Below are positions 49,429 through 60,468 of a stretch of DNA of 64,000 nt, piece by piece (position 1 is the first letter of the stretch; the number at the start of each line of letters is the position of its first letter). Source of the stretch: Mantamonas sphyraenae (lineage: Eukaryota; CRuMs; Mantamonadidae); NCBI GenBank assembly GCA_026936335.1, contig JAPMXV010000001.1:310001-374000 (forward strand). The letters are read 5' to 3'. The translations under genes were made by a program, and so were the position numbers. Below the pieces are notes generated by a model that did no database searches, was not told the DNA's origin, and worked only from the letters and a program-made list of their open reading frames with translations.

Positions 49429-50878
49429 ATGAGCCAGCTGGAGGGGATCGACCTGGGCGACATTCCCACCTCTGTCGAGTCCAAGGCAGGCATGTCCATC
49501 CAAATCTTCACGTCGCAGACATGGGACGGCACCCTCTCCGAGGGCGGCAAGCGCAAGGGCAAAAAGTTCACCGTCTACCTCGCAGAGGTTGCTGAGAAGG
49601 GTCAGACCTGGCTTATCTATCGTCGCTACAGTGTCATCCGAGCCCTCAATGAAGTCGTATGTGTCGAGTGCAGCCCGCGGCGTTCCTCCCGATCTGGCTA
49701 ACCTCCGTTCGCCCTTCCACCGGCTGCTTTTTGTGACACCGCGCTCACCTGGCCCGCAACACACCGCCGTGCCCTCTCTGCAGTTCAAAACCCAGTTTGG
49801 CACAAACTTTGACTTTCCGTCAAAGACCTTCCTCGGCAACATGGGCCAAAAGAACATCAACAAGCGCAAGGTCGGCCTGCAAAACTGGTTCAACGACGTC
49901 CTTGCCGACGACGTCCTCTCCGCCTCCTCCCAGTTCAAGGCCTTTGTCACCGCCAATCTCGAGGTACGTGCCTGCTCACACATCGCCCACGCATGCATTT
50001 TGCCTTTACCATCCCCACTGTCCATGTTCTTATCACCCACTCATCACCACTCACCACACACTGCGCACGCCCCATCGCCCCTCTTTTTTGCCGGTCCCGC
50101 TCTCCTCCTTCACTCTCCTCACATGCCACGCCGGCTCACACACCTCACAGGACGCCATGTTTAGCGGCAAAATCGGCTATGCCGAGCTGGAGAACCTCCA
50201 GAGTATCTCTCAGTGTGCGTGAGCCGTGCTCGCCCGTGCCGTTTCTGCCCAACCTCCCCGAGCTCACACACGGGCTCCTGTGTGCCCCCCCGTCCCACAG
50301 TTGACTTTGATGGCCTGCATGAAATCTACACCACCGTGGTGGCTGAACACCCCGATGGTCGCCTGAACAAGGCCCAGTTTGCCACGGTGTGCGAACAGTT
50401 TGGACTCAGCGACGACACAAACTATCTCCTCTTCAATGCGTTTGACAAGGACAACGACGGCAAGGTCGACTTTCGGGAAGTCGTGTGTGGCCTCTCTGCA
50501 TTCCTGTCGGGCGACCAGGCTCAAATGGCCAGCTTCACTTTTGATCTCTTTGACATCAACGGCGACGGCAACATCGACAAGGGTGAAATCTACACCATCA
50601 TTGTCAGTCTTGACCAGGTCACGCTTCAGCTCTACGGCTCCAAGGAGCTCAAGGAGCGCAAGACTGCAAATGCCATGCAAATTGTCGACGAAATCTTTGA
50701 AGCCCTCGACGTTAACAATGACGGCACCGTCTCGCGCGAGGAGTTTACAGGCGGCATCACACGCTACCCCATGCTCTTTCAAGCCTTTGGTGCCATCCGG
50801 GTCGATGTCAAGGGCGACAAGAGCACAAAGATTCGCGATTCACTCAACTCAAGTTCCTCGGGAAGCTTGCGCGGCTGA
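49429..50878 (+). CDS. PX domain fused to calcium-binding EF-hands
   Basis: Four exons: 49429-49656, 49784-49963, 50151-50214 and 50301-50878 (introns 127, 187 and 86 nt), 349 residues. Residues about 20-135 form a PX domain (WDGTLSEGGKRKGKKFTVYL, WLIYRRYSVIRALNE, then FPSKTFLGNMGQKNINKRK and LQNWFNDVL). The RR-Y and the PxxP-like FPSKTF elements of phosphoinositide-binding PX domains are present. Exons 3-4 encode a four-EF-hand module related to calcineurin B/NCS proteins. One degenerate hand is followed by canonical loops DKDNDGKVDFRE (~207), DINGDGNIDKGE (~243) and DVNNDGTVSREE (~294). Expected role: calcium-regulated recruitment to phosphoinositide-bearing membrane. The exon 3 donor at 50215 (GTGCGT) is chosen to keep frame. 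Confidence 0.87.
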
Positions 50879-50943
50879 GGTGGCGCGTTTCCTGTCCTGT
50901 CCACCAACAAACCCATCTATTCATCTCAAATGCGCCCCACCGG

Positions 50944-53900
50944 TCACTGTGTTCCCTGGATGGCCACGCTGCGTCGCTTTGTGCCACGCTTGCGCATGGA
51001 GAAGCGACCTGCGTGTTCGACGTCCCCACCCAGCGACATCGCTTCGTCGAATCCACTCAGGATTTGCGTGATCATTTCGCGCATGTCTTGGAACGCCTCG
51101 TTCTCCTGCAAGCGGTACAGTTGGCGCACGGCGTGCTTGCTGATCAGCGTGTAGTCCTCCTGGCTCAAATCTTTGTAGTAGGGCTGCTGCAGATCCAACA
51201 GGGCGAACAGGGGCACAATCGCTGCGCGTTGAGCTTCCACGCTGCGCGTACACAGCATGCACACAAGAGATTCCACGTCCTTGAGTCTCACTTCAAGGTG
51301 CAGCTTGCCGCTCACCTCATGCTTGCGATGTTTCTTGTCCACCGTCACGCGTGCCACTCGTCGTGTGGCATCTGGTCCCGCAGAGTCATCAACGGCACCA
51401 CCACCGTGCCCATGTAGTCGTTCAACAGCCTGTCCCGGTCCCACAGCGTGCAGGTCAGTTTGCCATGCAGCTGTGTCACCTCAAACTCAAAGCTTTCGTT
51501 CCACGTCGGGTTCAGGTTCTTGTCCACCACGCTTGTCTTGGCGCTCTTTTTGCCCAGCTGCAGCTGTACAAACGGGTCGCTGAGGCCGTTCGAATCCTTG
51601 GCTGCCAGATCCTTGCCTTCCAGCACACGCACATACAATTTCTTGTTCGCCTCGGGCTTGGACGAGCCACGCAACGACAGGCCGCTCCACTTCTTCTTGC
51701 CCGCCTTGCTGCTCTCTTGGCTCACACGCGCCTCCAGCTCGGCCACGGTTTCTGTAACCAGGCGGATGTTGCCCGACAGCATTCCTGCGTGCGCCCCGTC
51801 CAGGGCCAACTCGCACTGGAACGGCGTCACGTCTGTGTTGCCATTGGCCGCCGCCATGGCTGCCGCCTCCAGGTTCACGTTGCCCAGGCCCATCACGCTG
51901 TTTGCACGCAGCGTGTCGTAGTCCCACACGCACACAGACACCTTTTGTCGACCCAGGAAGCGCAGGTGTTCCTCACCGCCCACAACGTACGACTGAAGCC
52001 GCAGCGTTTCCTCGTCCCACGTTGGATCCAGCGTGTTCTTGCACACGCTGCTGGTGGCTCGGTCCACACTCAGAGGCGAGTACAGCACCACAAACGGGTC
52101 TGCCTTGCCTCCGACGTCCGCTGCGTTCAATCCGTGTGCACTCATCTCGGTCACCTCCACGTACGTCACCATGTTTGCCTCTTGTTCTTGCTCTTGGCCC
52201 TCCTCGCTGGGTCCCTCGCGCAACTCCACAAGCGGCCACGGCGGCAGCGCAACGTTCAGTTGCATGGATGCGGCCACAGGTTGGTTGACTCCGCTCACTT
52301 GCATCTCCAGCGCTCGCACCTCCATCCCGTTGACGTTGTCGTGGTGACGGCAGAGCACGTGGTCGCTCCACAGCTGTGTGTCGCCTTGGCTGCTGTCCAC
52401 GCCCACGCGTGCCATCACATTCTCGTATCCAAACAGTCCCGCTTGTTGGCTGCTCACGTAGCCCACGCAGTTGCGACTGCGGTACTCCTTGACAAACTCC
52501 TTGGCCAGACCATCCACAACCGTCACCTGCGTCTCCTCCGTGGCCTCTCCCTGCACGTTGCGGCCCATCCACACAGTTACGTCGTGCTCTGTGCCCACAT
52601 CGTACTCGGACAGCGACGACATGTCCATGAATCCCTCTTCCAGCTCCTGCACCAGCTCCTGCATCTCCACGAGCCGTGCCTCTGCAGATCCCACCTGCTG
52701 CAGGTGAAAGTTGATCACGCAGAACGACGTGATGCCCAGCTCAAAGCGCACAGCCACGGCACCTTCCACCAACTCATCCACCACCACCTCCTCTTCCTCG
52801 TCCTCCTCCTCCCCGACATCTTCTCCATCGCCGCCTGCCGTCACCTCTACGGTTGCCGGGGACGATGACGAAGAAGCAGAGGCGGACGGCATGCCCGAGC
52901 TGCTTGCACTCGTTTCGTCGATGGCTCCCACCTTGACACTGGAGGAAACCACGTTGCTCAACAGCGGCATGAGCGACTCGTGCACCACAAGCACCAAAGA
53001 GGTCAGGCCCTGTGACACGCGATGCACTTGTGCATACTCCTTGCCCAGATGCTTGGCCACAAGGTACGCAAAATGAGCGTGGACCGACAGCGTCGTCTCG
53101 CTCTTGTTGCGAGTGTAGTACGACTCCTGCACGCCAATGGCATACACCAGGTGGCCTTCCGGGAGCAACTCGCCCATGTTCTCCGGCGGCGGCATCATGG
53201 CCATGTTCCACGACACTGTGCACACACTGACCGCACGCAGCAGCTCCTGTTCGGATTGGGGCACCGACAGGAAGGTGTTTTGCACACGTACGCTTCCGCC
53301 AAGCAACCGCGCCACAAACTGTTCGCGTTCAGCCACGCTGCGGAAGCTCACCTCCAGTGGGTTGGGCGACGTGTTGACACGCAGGTGCAGAAAGGTGGGC
53401 TCGTTTGTCACCCGCTCCACGACGCGCACCTCGCGCAAAGGAGTCCTGTACGTGGCTCCGCTTGCGTAGTTGTATGTCACCAGATGGTCGTGCTTGCCCA
53501 CAAACAGGAGCACCTTTTCAGCACCGTTCTTTCCGCTGACCAGGGTTGCGTCAAACACGCCGTTTTCCACATCCTCTGCCTCGTCAAGGTCAAGCTCCGC
53601 CTCGATTTCAAATCGGCCCAGCAACAGGTCCAGCATGCGCTGCCTCTCGCCGTCTTGGTATGTGTTGATGAAGAAGCGCTTCACCGAGTTGATCCCGTCT
53701 TGCAACATGCCCCTGTTGGAACGCTTGCCAGTGCGCGTGTAATCCGTCTTGAGTGCCCCGGTGCCTGCGTACTGCATGCTCATGCTGTCTGCATTGTCCG
53801 CCCACACCGTCTTGAAGCTCTGGCCAAACCCATGTGGGTCGTTGAAGCTTACCGCCTCGGCGCCGAGCAGTTCGTGCTCGCGACACTGCCGCAGCAGCAC

Positions 53901-54954
53901 ATGCATGGCAATGGCACTCTGCACTACGTTTGTACGATCCAAACAGTCGATGCAGTTGGTGCGCACACATCCCTGCTGCTGTGCCTCCAGACGGCATCCG
54001 TGCTCGTCGCCAGACAACACAGTGTACCCGTGCGACTCGACCTGGTCACGGATGCGTTCCAACAGAATGGCCAGATTCTCGTAGCGGTTGTGGGCACATT
54101 CGCGGTGAAAGTCGAACCACGTGTACTGCACGTCCTCGCTGTCCCGCAGCCGAACCAGCGTTTCAAACTGGTCGCCCACGCCCATCTCCTTGCCGTGCAT
54201 GTTGACCAGGTTCACGCACATTTGTGGGCCATACAGCTCCAGCAGCGAGTCAAAGTGCTTGTCAAAGGCAATGCGTGCGTACGGGTCCTGCACACAATCG
54301 GCTTGGGTTTCAGCCCGATCGGCGGCTGGATCCAAAAGTGCGGCATCGACCCGCGCACTTGCACGTGGGACAGAACCTTGGTCGCGCACGTCGTGCCGCC
54401 TTGGTCGCCCACAAACACAAGCTGCTCGGTCTCCACAAAGTTGGCCACATGACCCTGCGGCGAAATACCGCGTGCAAAGTATCGAGCACCTGTGCGTTTG
54501 CACCCACGGCGCGATATCAGCACAAACAGAAACTCTGTCTCCTTGCCTGTGTCGCTGTTGGTGGCCGTGGAGCGCACCGCGGTCACAAAGCCGCTCATTA
54601 CAGGCAACACCGTGCGGTGCAGGCCCAGGGCGATCTGAGCTCTGCACAGGTGCCGGTTCCAAAAGAAGCGCTTGTCCGCACTCTCGTACAGCGGCGACTC
54701 GTCCTCTTCTGCACTCTGTTGCTCCAGTCGCACACTGCTCTGCGTCACATCGTGATCCAGGGAGAAGTACACATCGCCGCTCTCGAGAAACTCAAACATC
54801 GACTCCAGCTGCGCCTGGTCCATCTTGTGTGCCGACTGTTGGCTCTCGTGCACCTTGGCCTTGCTCTGCACATCTTCTTCCTCTTCTTGGTTGTTGCTGC
54901 TCTTGCTCTTGCGCAGAGACAGCGATCGCACGCGGCTTTTCTGAGGTGGAGCCA

Positions 54955-54988
<34 letters not shown>

Positions 54989-55624
54989 TGACCCTCCAGC
55001 CTGCTCTTCTTCCTCGGTCTCACCTGAGCGCTGTTGCTGAGGCTGAAACGGCAGCGCACGCAGCTTTGTAATGGCCCAAATGGTGGCTGGGCCGCGTCCG
55101 GGGTACTGGAAACGCACAACCTCTCTCGCCTGAGTAATGACCAGAAGATACGTGTCTGCATTGGTTGTGCGATGGCGTTTGGTGCAACATGAAGCGGGGT
55201 GAAGCGGCAAGCGTTTGGGTTATCGTGTGTCAGTGTCTTTGTGCTTGCGAGCAGGGTGCCTGGGTTCGTGGATCTAAACGTGCGCGCGCGTGCGTTTCAC
55301 AGGCCACGCCGCCGTGGCACACAAAGTCGCTCTGGGCAAAGGGATCTGTCACTTACCTGCAAGCAACTGGATTGTGCCGAGGATACCAAGCACATTGTCA
55401 CACACAGGCTCAAACGAGCCGCCGGCGGCGTCGAGCTCCTCCCTCGACGTAGGGTCAACGCTCTGCAACCGCCCACTCTCCGGATCCCGCATCAGGACGT
55501 AGTTGGCTCGGCTGCTCTCCTCCGATGCATCCATGTCAGCCTGAAGCAGGTATGCATTGCGTCCATTGTGGAACACTGTGTAGCGAAAGTGCGGCGCGCG
55601 CACATTGTCGTGGGGAGTTGTCAT
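50944..55624 (-). CDS. Sac-domain phosphoinositide phosphatase with degenerate 5-phosphatase and tandem C2 domains
   Basis: Exon 1 (55357-55624) and exon 2 (50944-55155) join across a 201-nt intron (GTAAGT donor, TGCAG acceptor); about 1,493 residues once two one-base-short frame breaks (near 54289-54293 and 51350-51352) are allowed for. The Sac domain (about 60-560) has LYESADKRFFWNRHL, FWIQPPIGLKPKP, VNLVNMHGKE and the catalytic CX5R motif NCIDCLDRTN. A synaptojanin-like 5-phosphatase region follows (about 731-1050), with SWNMAMMPPP and IGVQES. The GDxNYR and SDHRP signatures are replaced by WMGRNV and VNQPVA, so it is probably inactive. Two C2 domains follow (~1084-1200 and ~1250-1360), the second with DSNGLSDPFVQL and WDRDR-type calcium ligands. 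A basic tail ends the protein. Role: 4- or 3-phosphate removal from phosphoinositides at membranes. Confidence 0.8.
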
Positions 55625-55878
55625 CAGCGCGTGCGTCCTTCTTCTGCGGCCCAACGGGTGTGTCTGCGAAACAGTAGCAATCGAGGATGCACAGCCAATC
55701 TTTACTGCGACACATGTGCACCCAATGGCCGTGCCAGCGTGTCAGAGTGTACGTCACCGGACCGTGTGTGGCCAGAAAGAAAAAACTCACCGTGGAGGCG
55801 ACCCGCCCAGAAAGAAGTTTTCTTGGCGCCCCATGCGCTGCGCATGCTTCGCCACGACAACCGCAACACCAAACTTAC

Positions 55879-56992
55879 ATGTCGCATCACGAACCCTTTG
55901 TGCTGGTTGACTGCCTGGCACAGTGGGATCCGTTCCGATGTGTGCGTGTGGGACTCATGGCCTCGCTGTCCATCGCTACGCTCGTGGTTACCGTTGTGCA
56001 GGTCTCCCGCCTCCTGGTGTTTACAGGCAAACCGTGGAGCCACCAACTGGCCATTTTGTACATTGCCGCTCTCCAGCTCCTCCTCATGGTCATCCACTGG
56101 GCCTTCTTCCACCACATGGCCATGGACATGGTCATCGAACAGCTCAAACTCGTGCAGTACAGCGTCTGTGCTTACTTTTTCGCCTCCTTTGCCTGCCGCA
56201 TCATCCGACGCGAGTACTTGCTCCGCACCCGTGTCCGTCCCTTCTTTGTCCTCGTGGCTATCCTGCAACTTTTGGTCTTTGTCCTTTCCGTCCCGGGCGT
56301 CCTCAACGCCACAAACATCGACCGCGGCTGCCGCTCCCTCTCCTGGACCATGATAAGCTCCATCGAGCTCATTGTCACTGTCCTCTTTCTCATCATGGGC
56401 TCCCTCGTCGTCAACAAGCTCGAGGAGGACCCGCATCCACAAGCAGTACCGCCGTCGCAAGCAGCGTCAGCTTTGGGTCCTCATCCTCGTCTACGGCATC
56501 ACCTCTCTCATCAGCACCACCTATGACATCGCACAGTGGAGTCTCATTCCCGAAAACGGCCGCTGCGACCATTTCTTTACCTCGGAAACGGGCAACGTCC
56601 TCGTGTACATGTTTCTTCGAACCCAAGATCTGCTCCTGCCCATCTGGAGTGTCCTCTATGTATTCTACGGCACTTCCATCCAATCCACATCCACCTCTAC
56701 CAGTGCCCATGGCTCTTCCGTCAACAGCCGCGGTGGTGACGCGGGGCATCCTCGCATGTCCAGCGAGGACGGCCTTCACGACGATCTCAACGACGAAGAC
56801 GACGCCACAAGGCAGCTTCTTGACCAGAGCGAGCGGGAGGACGTCGACCCGCCGCTTACACCACCATGTGAGCCTGCCCAGGCTGTCTTTCATTTGCAGA
56901 ATGGCCTCCTGTACGCGTTCTGCAGCGCCACATGGCCTCACTCTCGCTCTATCCTTCCATCGCTTCGGTATGTGTCATCGAGGCGTGCGTAA
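55879..56992 (+). CDS. Seven-transmembrane protein (possibly TOM1/GPR137-like); one frame break
   Basis: Seven hydrophobic helices are visible: SIATLVVTVVQVSRLLVF, LAILYIAALQLLLMVIHW, LVQYSVCAYFFASFACRII, FFVLVAILQLLVFVLSV, MISSIELIVTVLFLIMGSL, LWVLILVYGITSLISTTY and LLLPIWSVLYVFYG. They are followed by an acidic Ser/Asp tail. The spacing, with a Cys-rich luminal turn before helix 5 (DRGCRSLSW), is reminiscent of the TOM1/THH1/GPR137 group of lysosomal or vacuolar membrane proteins, but I find no decisive motif. A one-base frame change (one base long) at about 56429-56432 links helix 5 to helix 6; both sides are clearly coding. The 3' end overlaps the convergent neighbour's coding region by 55 bp, so the last exon boundary may be wrong. 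The start is 254 bp from the Sac gene's start. Confidence 0.62.
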
Positions 56993-59900
56993 CCAGTCGA
57001 GTCGACCTGCGAGTTGAGCACAGACGCTCCGCCGGACAGGTGGGTGATTTGTGAGCTCAGTTCCGAATCAAAGCGTTCAAAGCCCATGCCGTGATCGTGC
57101 ATGGGTCGCTTGCCCTTGGTGATGATAAAATAGACACCTCCTCCAAAAATGCCCACCACAGCCACAATCACAGTCACAGGAATCCACACGTCGTCATCTT
57201 GCCCCGGCGTGCTTGCGTGCGGCGTGGAGCTGGGCTTGCCAGAGTTGGAAGCGGTGGGAGTCGCCGTCGGAAGAGGCGATGGCGTCGAAGGAGGAAGCAC
57301 AGGCGCTGCAGTCGCCATCGGTTGCGCCCAGGGCCTCATCGGCGGCAAGCACCAATCCAGCGCTCCCGACGACCACAGCGCCTGAACATTGGCAGCCGTG
57401 GACGACGTGAGGAACGATGTCAGGTCGCGCGCCTGGATGTTTGCCTTGATCTGCTCCACCGACAGCTCGGTGACGAGGATGCCTAGATCGCCCACGCCCT
57501 CGTACACCGCAAACAGGCGGCCAATGGCATAGTCCGCTGTGATGTACACCACCTTTTTCGCGTCCAGTGTGTAGTATGTCTCTTTCTTGGCCAGAGGCAC
57601 AGATTCCAGCACCGAGCTGACCATGATCGACACCCTGTTCGTTTGGCCCACCACCGACTCCACCGTGAACAGAAGATCTCTGTACACGGCAAAAATGCCT
57701 CTGTACTGCCACTCAGACACCTTTATCATGGGCCGCAGGCCACTGGTGGCAATGCTCGATACCAGCGGTCCGCGTTCCAGTGCGTACAAGATGTCCACGT
57801 CGGGGGAGCCCACCACGTAGTCTTTGGCAGCCACAGAGGTAACCGACAGTTCGCTGATAGTACCTGCACTGCGCGTCACCAGCGGCATCAGCGTCAGAAC
57901 CTGTGACGACCCCCACAGAAACGGCCGCGAATAGAAAAGAGTGCACTCGGCTCCAAACGCGCCGTAGCAACTGAGCATGAGTAGACGCGAGTTACCAGCC
58001 ACGTCCATGACAGGGCGAGTCACCAGGTCCATACTGGTTGTGTTGAACGGGCTTGCTCCATCTGAATTCAGCGCATTTGTATGCCGCAAGGAAGTCAGCT
58101 GTGTGAGATTGCCCCCCGGCTCATGTGCTTGCAGCGACCACAGCGTTTGCATAGTGTCGTATGATTGCATACCACCCCACTTATATCCCTCTGGGACGGT
58201 AGTGCAGCTGATATTCTGACCAGCGGCCGGCGTCACGGCCGTCGGCTCAAACGCAAACAGATCGTTCAAGGAAAGGGCGAGGAGAGACGGCGGATGTGTA
58301 AAAACGCGGCAATCGGTCATTTGAAGCATGTCAAACCGCAACGAACAGCGGATCGACCCGGCCGGCGCGGCCAAGTGCAGCCAGATCCATCCATACGATG
58401 CACACGCTGCCTCGGTGCGGTTCTGCACACGGATGCTGCTCACAAACCTTTTCTGTGGTTTGGTGAAAGCGTTGCACGTCAGCGGCACAGGTGTGCTTCC
58501 CAGAGGATGTGCAGTGGCGTCGCGGCGGTCCACAGCAACCAGGGAACCCGACGACAGCAGCACAAACGAATAGTGGCCAGTCACATCCTTGGCCACCACA
58601 CAAGGCACGGCTCCGTTGGTGGTGGGCACGTCTCCAACCACAACCTGCGCGTTGTCTGTGGAGTTGGCGGCGGCCGGCACACGCAGAAGCCGGTATTTCG
58701 TCGCCGCAGCGCCCATCGTCTCGAACTGGAACCAGTATAGCATGTCTTGCGAACGATCGTAGTGCAGTCCCACCTGAGCGTACATGGCACTTGGGATGTC
58801 CAGCTCAACCACGGGCATCATGCGGGCCACGGTCACGGTGGTGTCTACCACGTGCTCTTTCAACTCCTGTCCCCGCATGAGAAAGTTGGCCGACAACCAA
58901 TACACAGGCTGGGTCTCGCCCAAGAACACAAAGGCTGCCGGGAGCAAGCGCTTGCTGTCAAAGAGCATCACCGGCGGCGTGGGATCTTCAGGAACCGTCG
59001 CAAAGGACATGATGACCGAGTGCTGGTACTCGGCATATTCAAAGGCCACCAAGAGACGATCATGAGCCTCAAACGGGTCCAAGGTAAGTGCAGTGACGGT
59101 AAAGTCGTCTAGAACGGGCGCAGCCGAGTTTGGGGTGCCCACCACCACGCCCGAGGTGTTGAACACACGCGGCTCTGTGTCCGACACCCTCATGGTCTGC
59201 ACCTGCTTGGCTCCTTGAGTGCCTACCAGATACATCTGGCAGGTGGCGCCGTTGATGGCAGCGTCTGCCCAGACGCTGAAGCGGCTCTCTGCCATCACCT
59301 CAGACAGGCTTGCGTTGTGGACCGGGTGTGTGGATGGGTTGCTGGCGTTGTGGAAGAGGTGGTCGATGCGCACCAAATGCTTCTGTTGCACGTCCGTGTT
59401 GAGCACGAGGGCAAACAAAGAGTGGCGAAGCTGGTCAAAGGACAAGGAGAGCGACGCCTCGTTGGCTTGCAGCACCAGCAAGCTCTTGCACTTGGAACCA
59501 ACATCCATGCCCGGTTGAACGTCACTCAGGGCGCAGAACATGGTCCCCGACAGGGACATGGCCACGTAGATGCGGTCGCCCAGGTTGTCAAAGGTCACGT
59601 CGACGACGTTGCCTCGGAGAGCGCCGCCAAACTGGATGTTTTGCGGGTGGTGCATCCGCATGTCTGTGCGGATGAGGTAGGGTTGTTGTACAGTAAGATA
59701 CACCTGGCGACGCCACCAGTTCACTTGCAGCGTGCTGATGGTACGCGAGGGGATTTCAGGAAACTCGGCCTTGCTGGCCAGATTTGGACACCCGGGCACC
59801 GTGCACCCGAACACAGACACACCGGCGGAAATGTACAGTGCACGCTCAATGGGATCGTAATCCATGGACGTGACGGGCGAATTGGTCACAGTGTCGAGCT

Positions 59901-60411
59901 GCTGGATGGCCACAGGCGCTGCAATGCCTGTGGCAGGGTCCACCTGCCCGCCAACCATGGTCAGCGAATATAGCGTGGCCGACGCCGCGTAGTACAGATG
60001 GTGTTCACTCATGACGATGCCTGTGGCACTTTTCCCCACGGTGTTGACCAGGTGCGTCAGGTTGGAGCCGTCCAGCTCGGAGGCAAACACTCCCACACTG
60101 GTCTCGGTCCAGTACAGCTTGCCACGGCCACCATCTGCTTCGGCGTTCACTTGGATGGTTGATGCAGCGTGCAGGGGCACGTATGCAAAGTTGGGCTTGT
60201 TCTCAGGGACCGTTACGCTGCTGAAATCGTTCGAGTCGATGATGACCCTTCGCATCGCAGGCACACAGTTGATGGGCGAGTCTGGACAGTGGCCAGACTG
60301 GATCACCACGCTGCGCTGAGTCGAAGTCGCCCCATGTGCCCCTGTTGCCAAGTGGAGCACCAGCAACAACGCCACCAGCACAGTTCGCAGCAGCAACGTG
60401 TGGTGTCGCAT
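56938..60411 (-). CDS. Large single-pass membrane protein with a beta-propeller-like ectodomain
   Basis: Single exon, 1,157 residues from the ATG at 60411. A signal peptide (TLLLRTVLVALLLVLHLATGAHG) follows the start. The ectodomain contains YWTD-like repeats resembling LDL-receptor class B blades: GKLYWTETSVGVFASELDGSN, then strands ending LYSLTM, MDYDPIERALYIS, GDRIYVAMS and MLYWFQFE. Many N-glycosylation sequons are present. A Pro/Ser/Thr-rich stalk precedes one transmembrane helix (WIPVTVIVAVVGIFGGGVYFIIT) and a ~60-residue cytoplasmic tail with YARLDDTY. The open frame continues upstream to 60900 without coding character. I do not recognise a specific family; a cell-surface receptor or adhesion protein is an inference. 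Its start is 57 bp from the divergent membrane protein. Confidence 0.75.
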   Translation of the reverse strand: MRHHTLLLRTVLVALLLVLHLATGAHGATSTQRSVVIQSGHCPDSPINCVPAMRRVIIDSNDFSSVTVPENKPNFAYVPLHAASTIQVNAEADGGRGKLYWTETSVGVFASELDGSNLTHLVNTVGKSATGIVMSEHHLYYAASATLYSLTMVGGQVDPATGIAAPVAIQQLDTVTNSPVTSMDYDPIERALYISAGVSVFGCTVPGCPNLASKAEFPEIPSRTISTLQVNWWRRQVYLTVQQPYLIRTDMRMHHPQNIQFGGALRGNVVDVTFDNLGDRIYVAMSLSGTMFCALSDVQPGMDVGSKCKSLLVLQANEASLSLSFDQLRHSLFALVLNTDVQQKHLVRIDHLFHNASNPSTHPVHNASLSEVMAESRFSVWADAAINGATCQMYLVGTQGAKQVQTMRVSDTEPRVFNTSGVVVGTPNSAAPVLDDFTVTALTLDPFEAHDRLLVAFEYAEYQHSVIMSFATVPEDPTPPVMLFDSKRLLPAAFVFLGETQPVYWLSANFLMRGQELKEHVVDTTVTVARMMPVVELDIPSAMYAQVGLHYDRSQDMLYWFQFETMGAAATKYRLLRVPAAANSTDNAQVVVGDVPTTNGAVPCVVAKDVTGHYSFVLLSSGSLVAVDRRDATAHPLGSTPVPLTCNAFTKPQKRFVSSIRVQNRTEAACASYGWIWLHLAAPAGSIRCSLRFDMLQMTDCRVFTHPPSLLALSLNDLFAFEPTAVTPAAGQNISCTTVPEGYKWGGMQSYDTMQTLWSLQAHEPGGNLTQLTSLRHTNALNSDGASPFNTTSMDLVTRPVMDVAGNSRLLMLSCYGAFGAECTLFYSRPFLWGSSQVLTLMPLVTRSAGTISELSVTSVAAKDYVVGSPDVDILYALERGPLVSSIATSGLRPMIKVSEWQYRGIFAVYRDLLFTVESVVGQTNRVSIMVSSVLESVPLAKKETYYTLDAKKVVYITADYAIGRLFAVYEGVGDLGILVTELSVEQIKANIQARDLTSFLTSSTAANVQALWSSGALDWCLPPMRPWAQPMATAAPVLPPSTPSPLPTATPTASNSGKPSSTPHASTPGQDDDVWIPVTVIVAVVGIFGGGVYFIITKGKRPMHDHGMGFERFDSELSSQITHLSGGASVLNSQVDSTGYARLDDTYRSDGRIERE

Positions 60412-60468
60412 GGGCAGACGTGTGTGGATCGGCCCGCGCGTTCCCGCAACGATTCTCTGCCTCGGTCC
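60412..60468. promoter_or_regulatory. Compact bidirectional promoter between two surface-type membrane protein genes
   Basis: 57 bp lie between divergent ATG codons, each followed directly by a signal peptide, which makes both start choices fairly secure. The spacer is GC-rich without an obvious TATA box. Confidence 0.55.

Noticed and set aside
54297-54361. A short intron in the Sac gene ending at the TGTGTGCAG before 54289
   Set aside because: Using it would delete the conserved Sac segment FWIQPPIGLKPKP, so a one-base frame break is preferred.
56868-56899. A 32-nt intron near the end of the seven-TM gene
   Set aside because: GTGAGC and TTTGCAG ends look good, but it is half the length of the shortest intron placed here (62 nt), and splicing it would create a stop at the junction. 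It might explain the overlap with the neighbour, but cannot be supported without transcripts.
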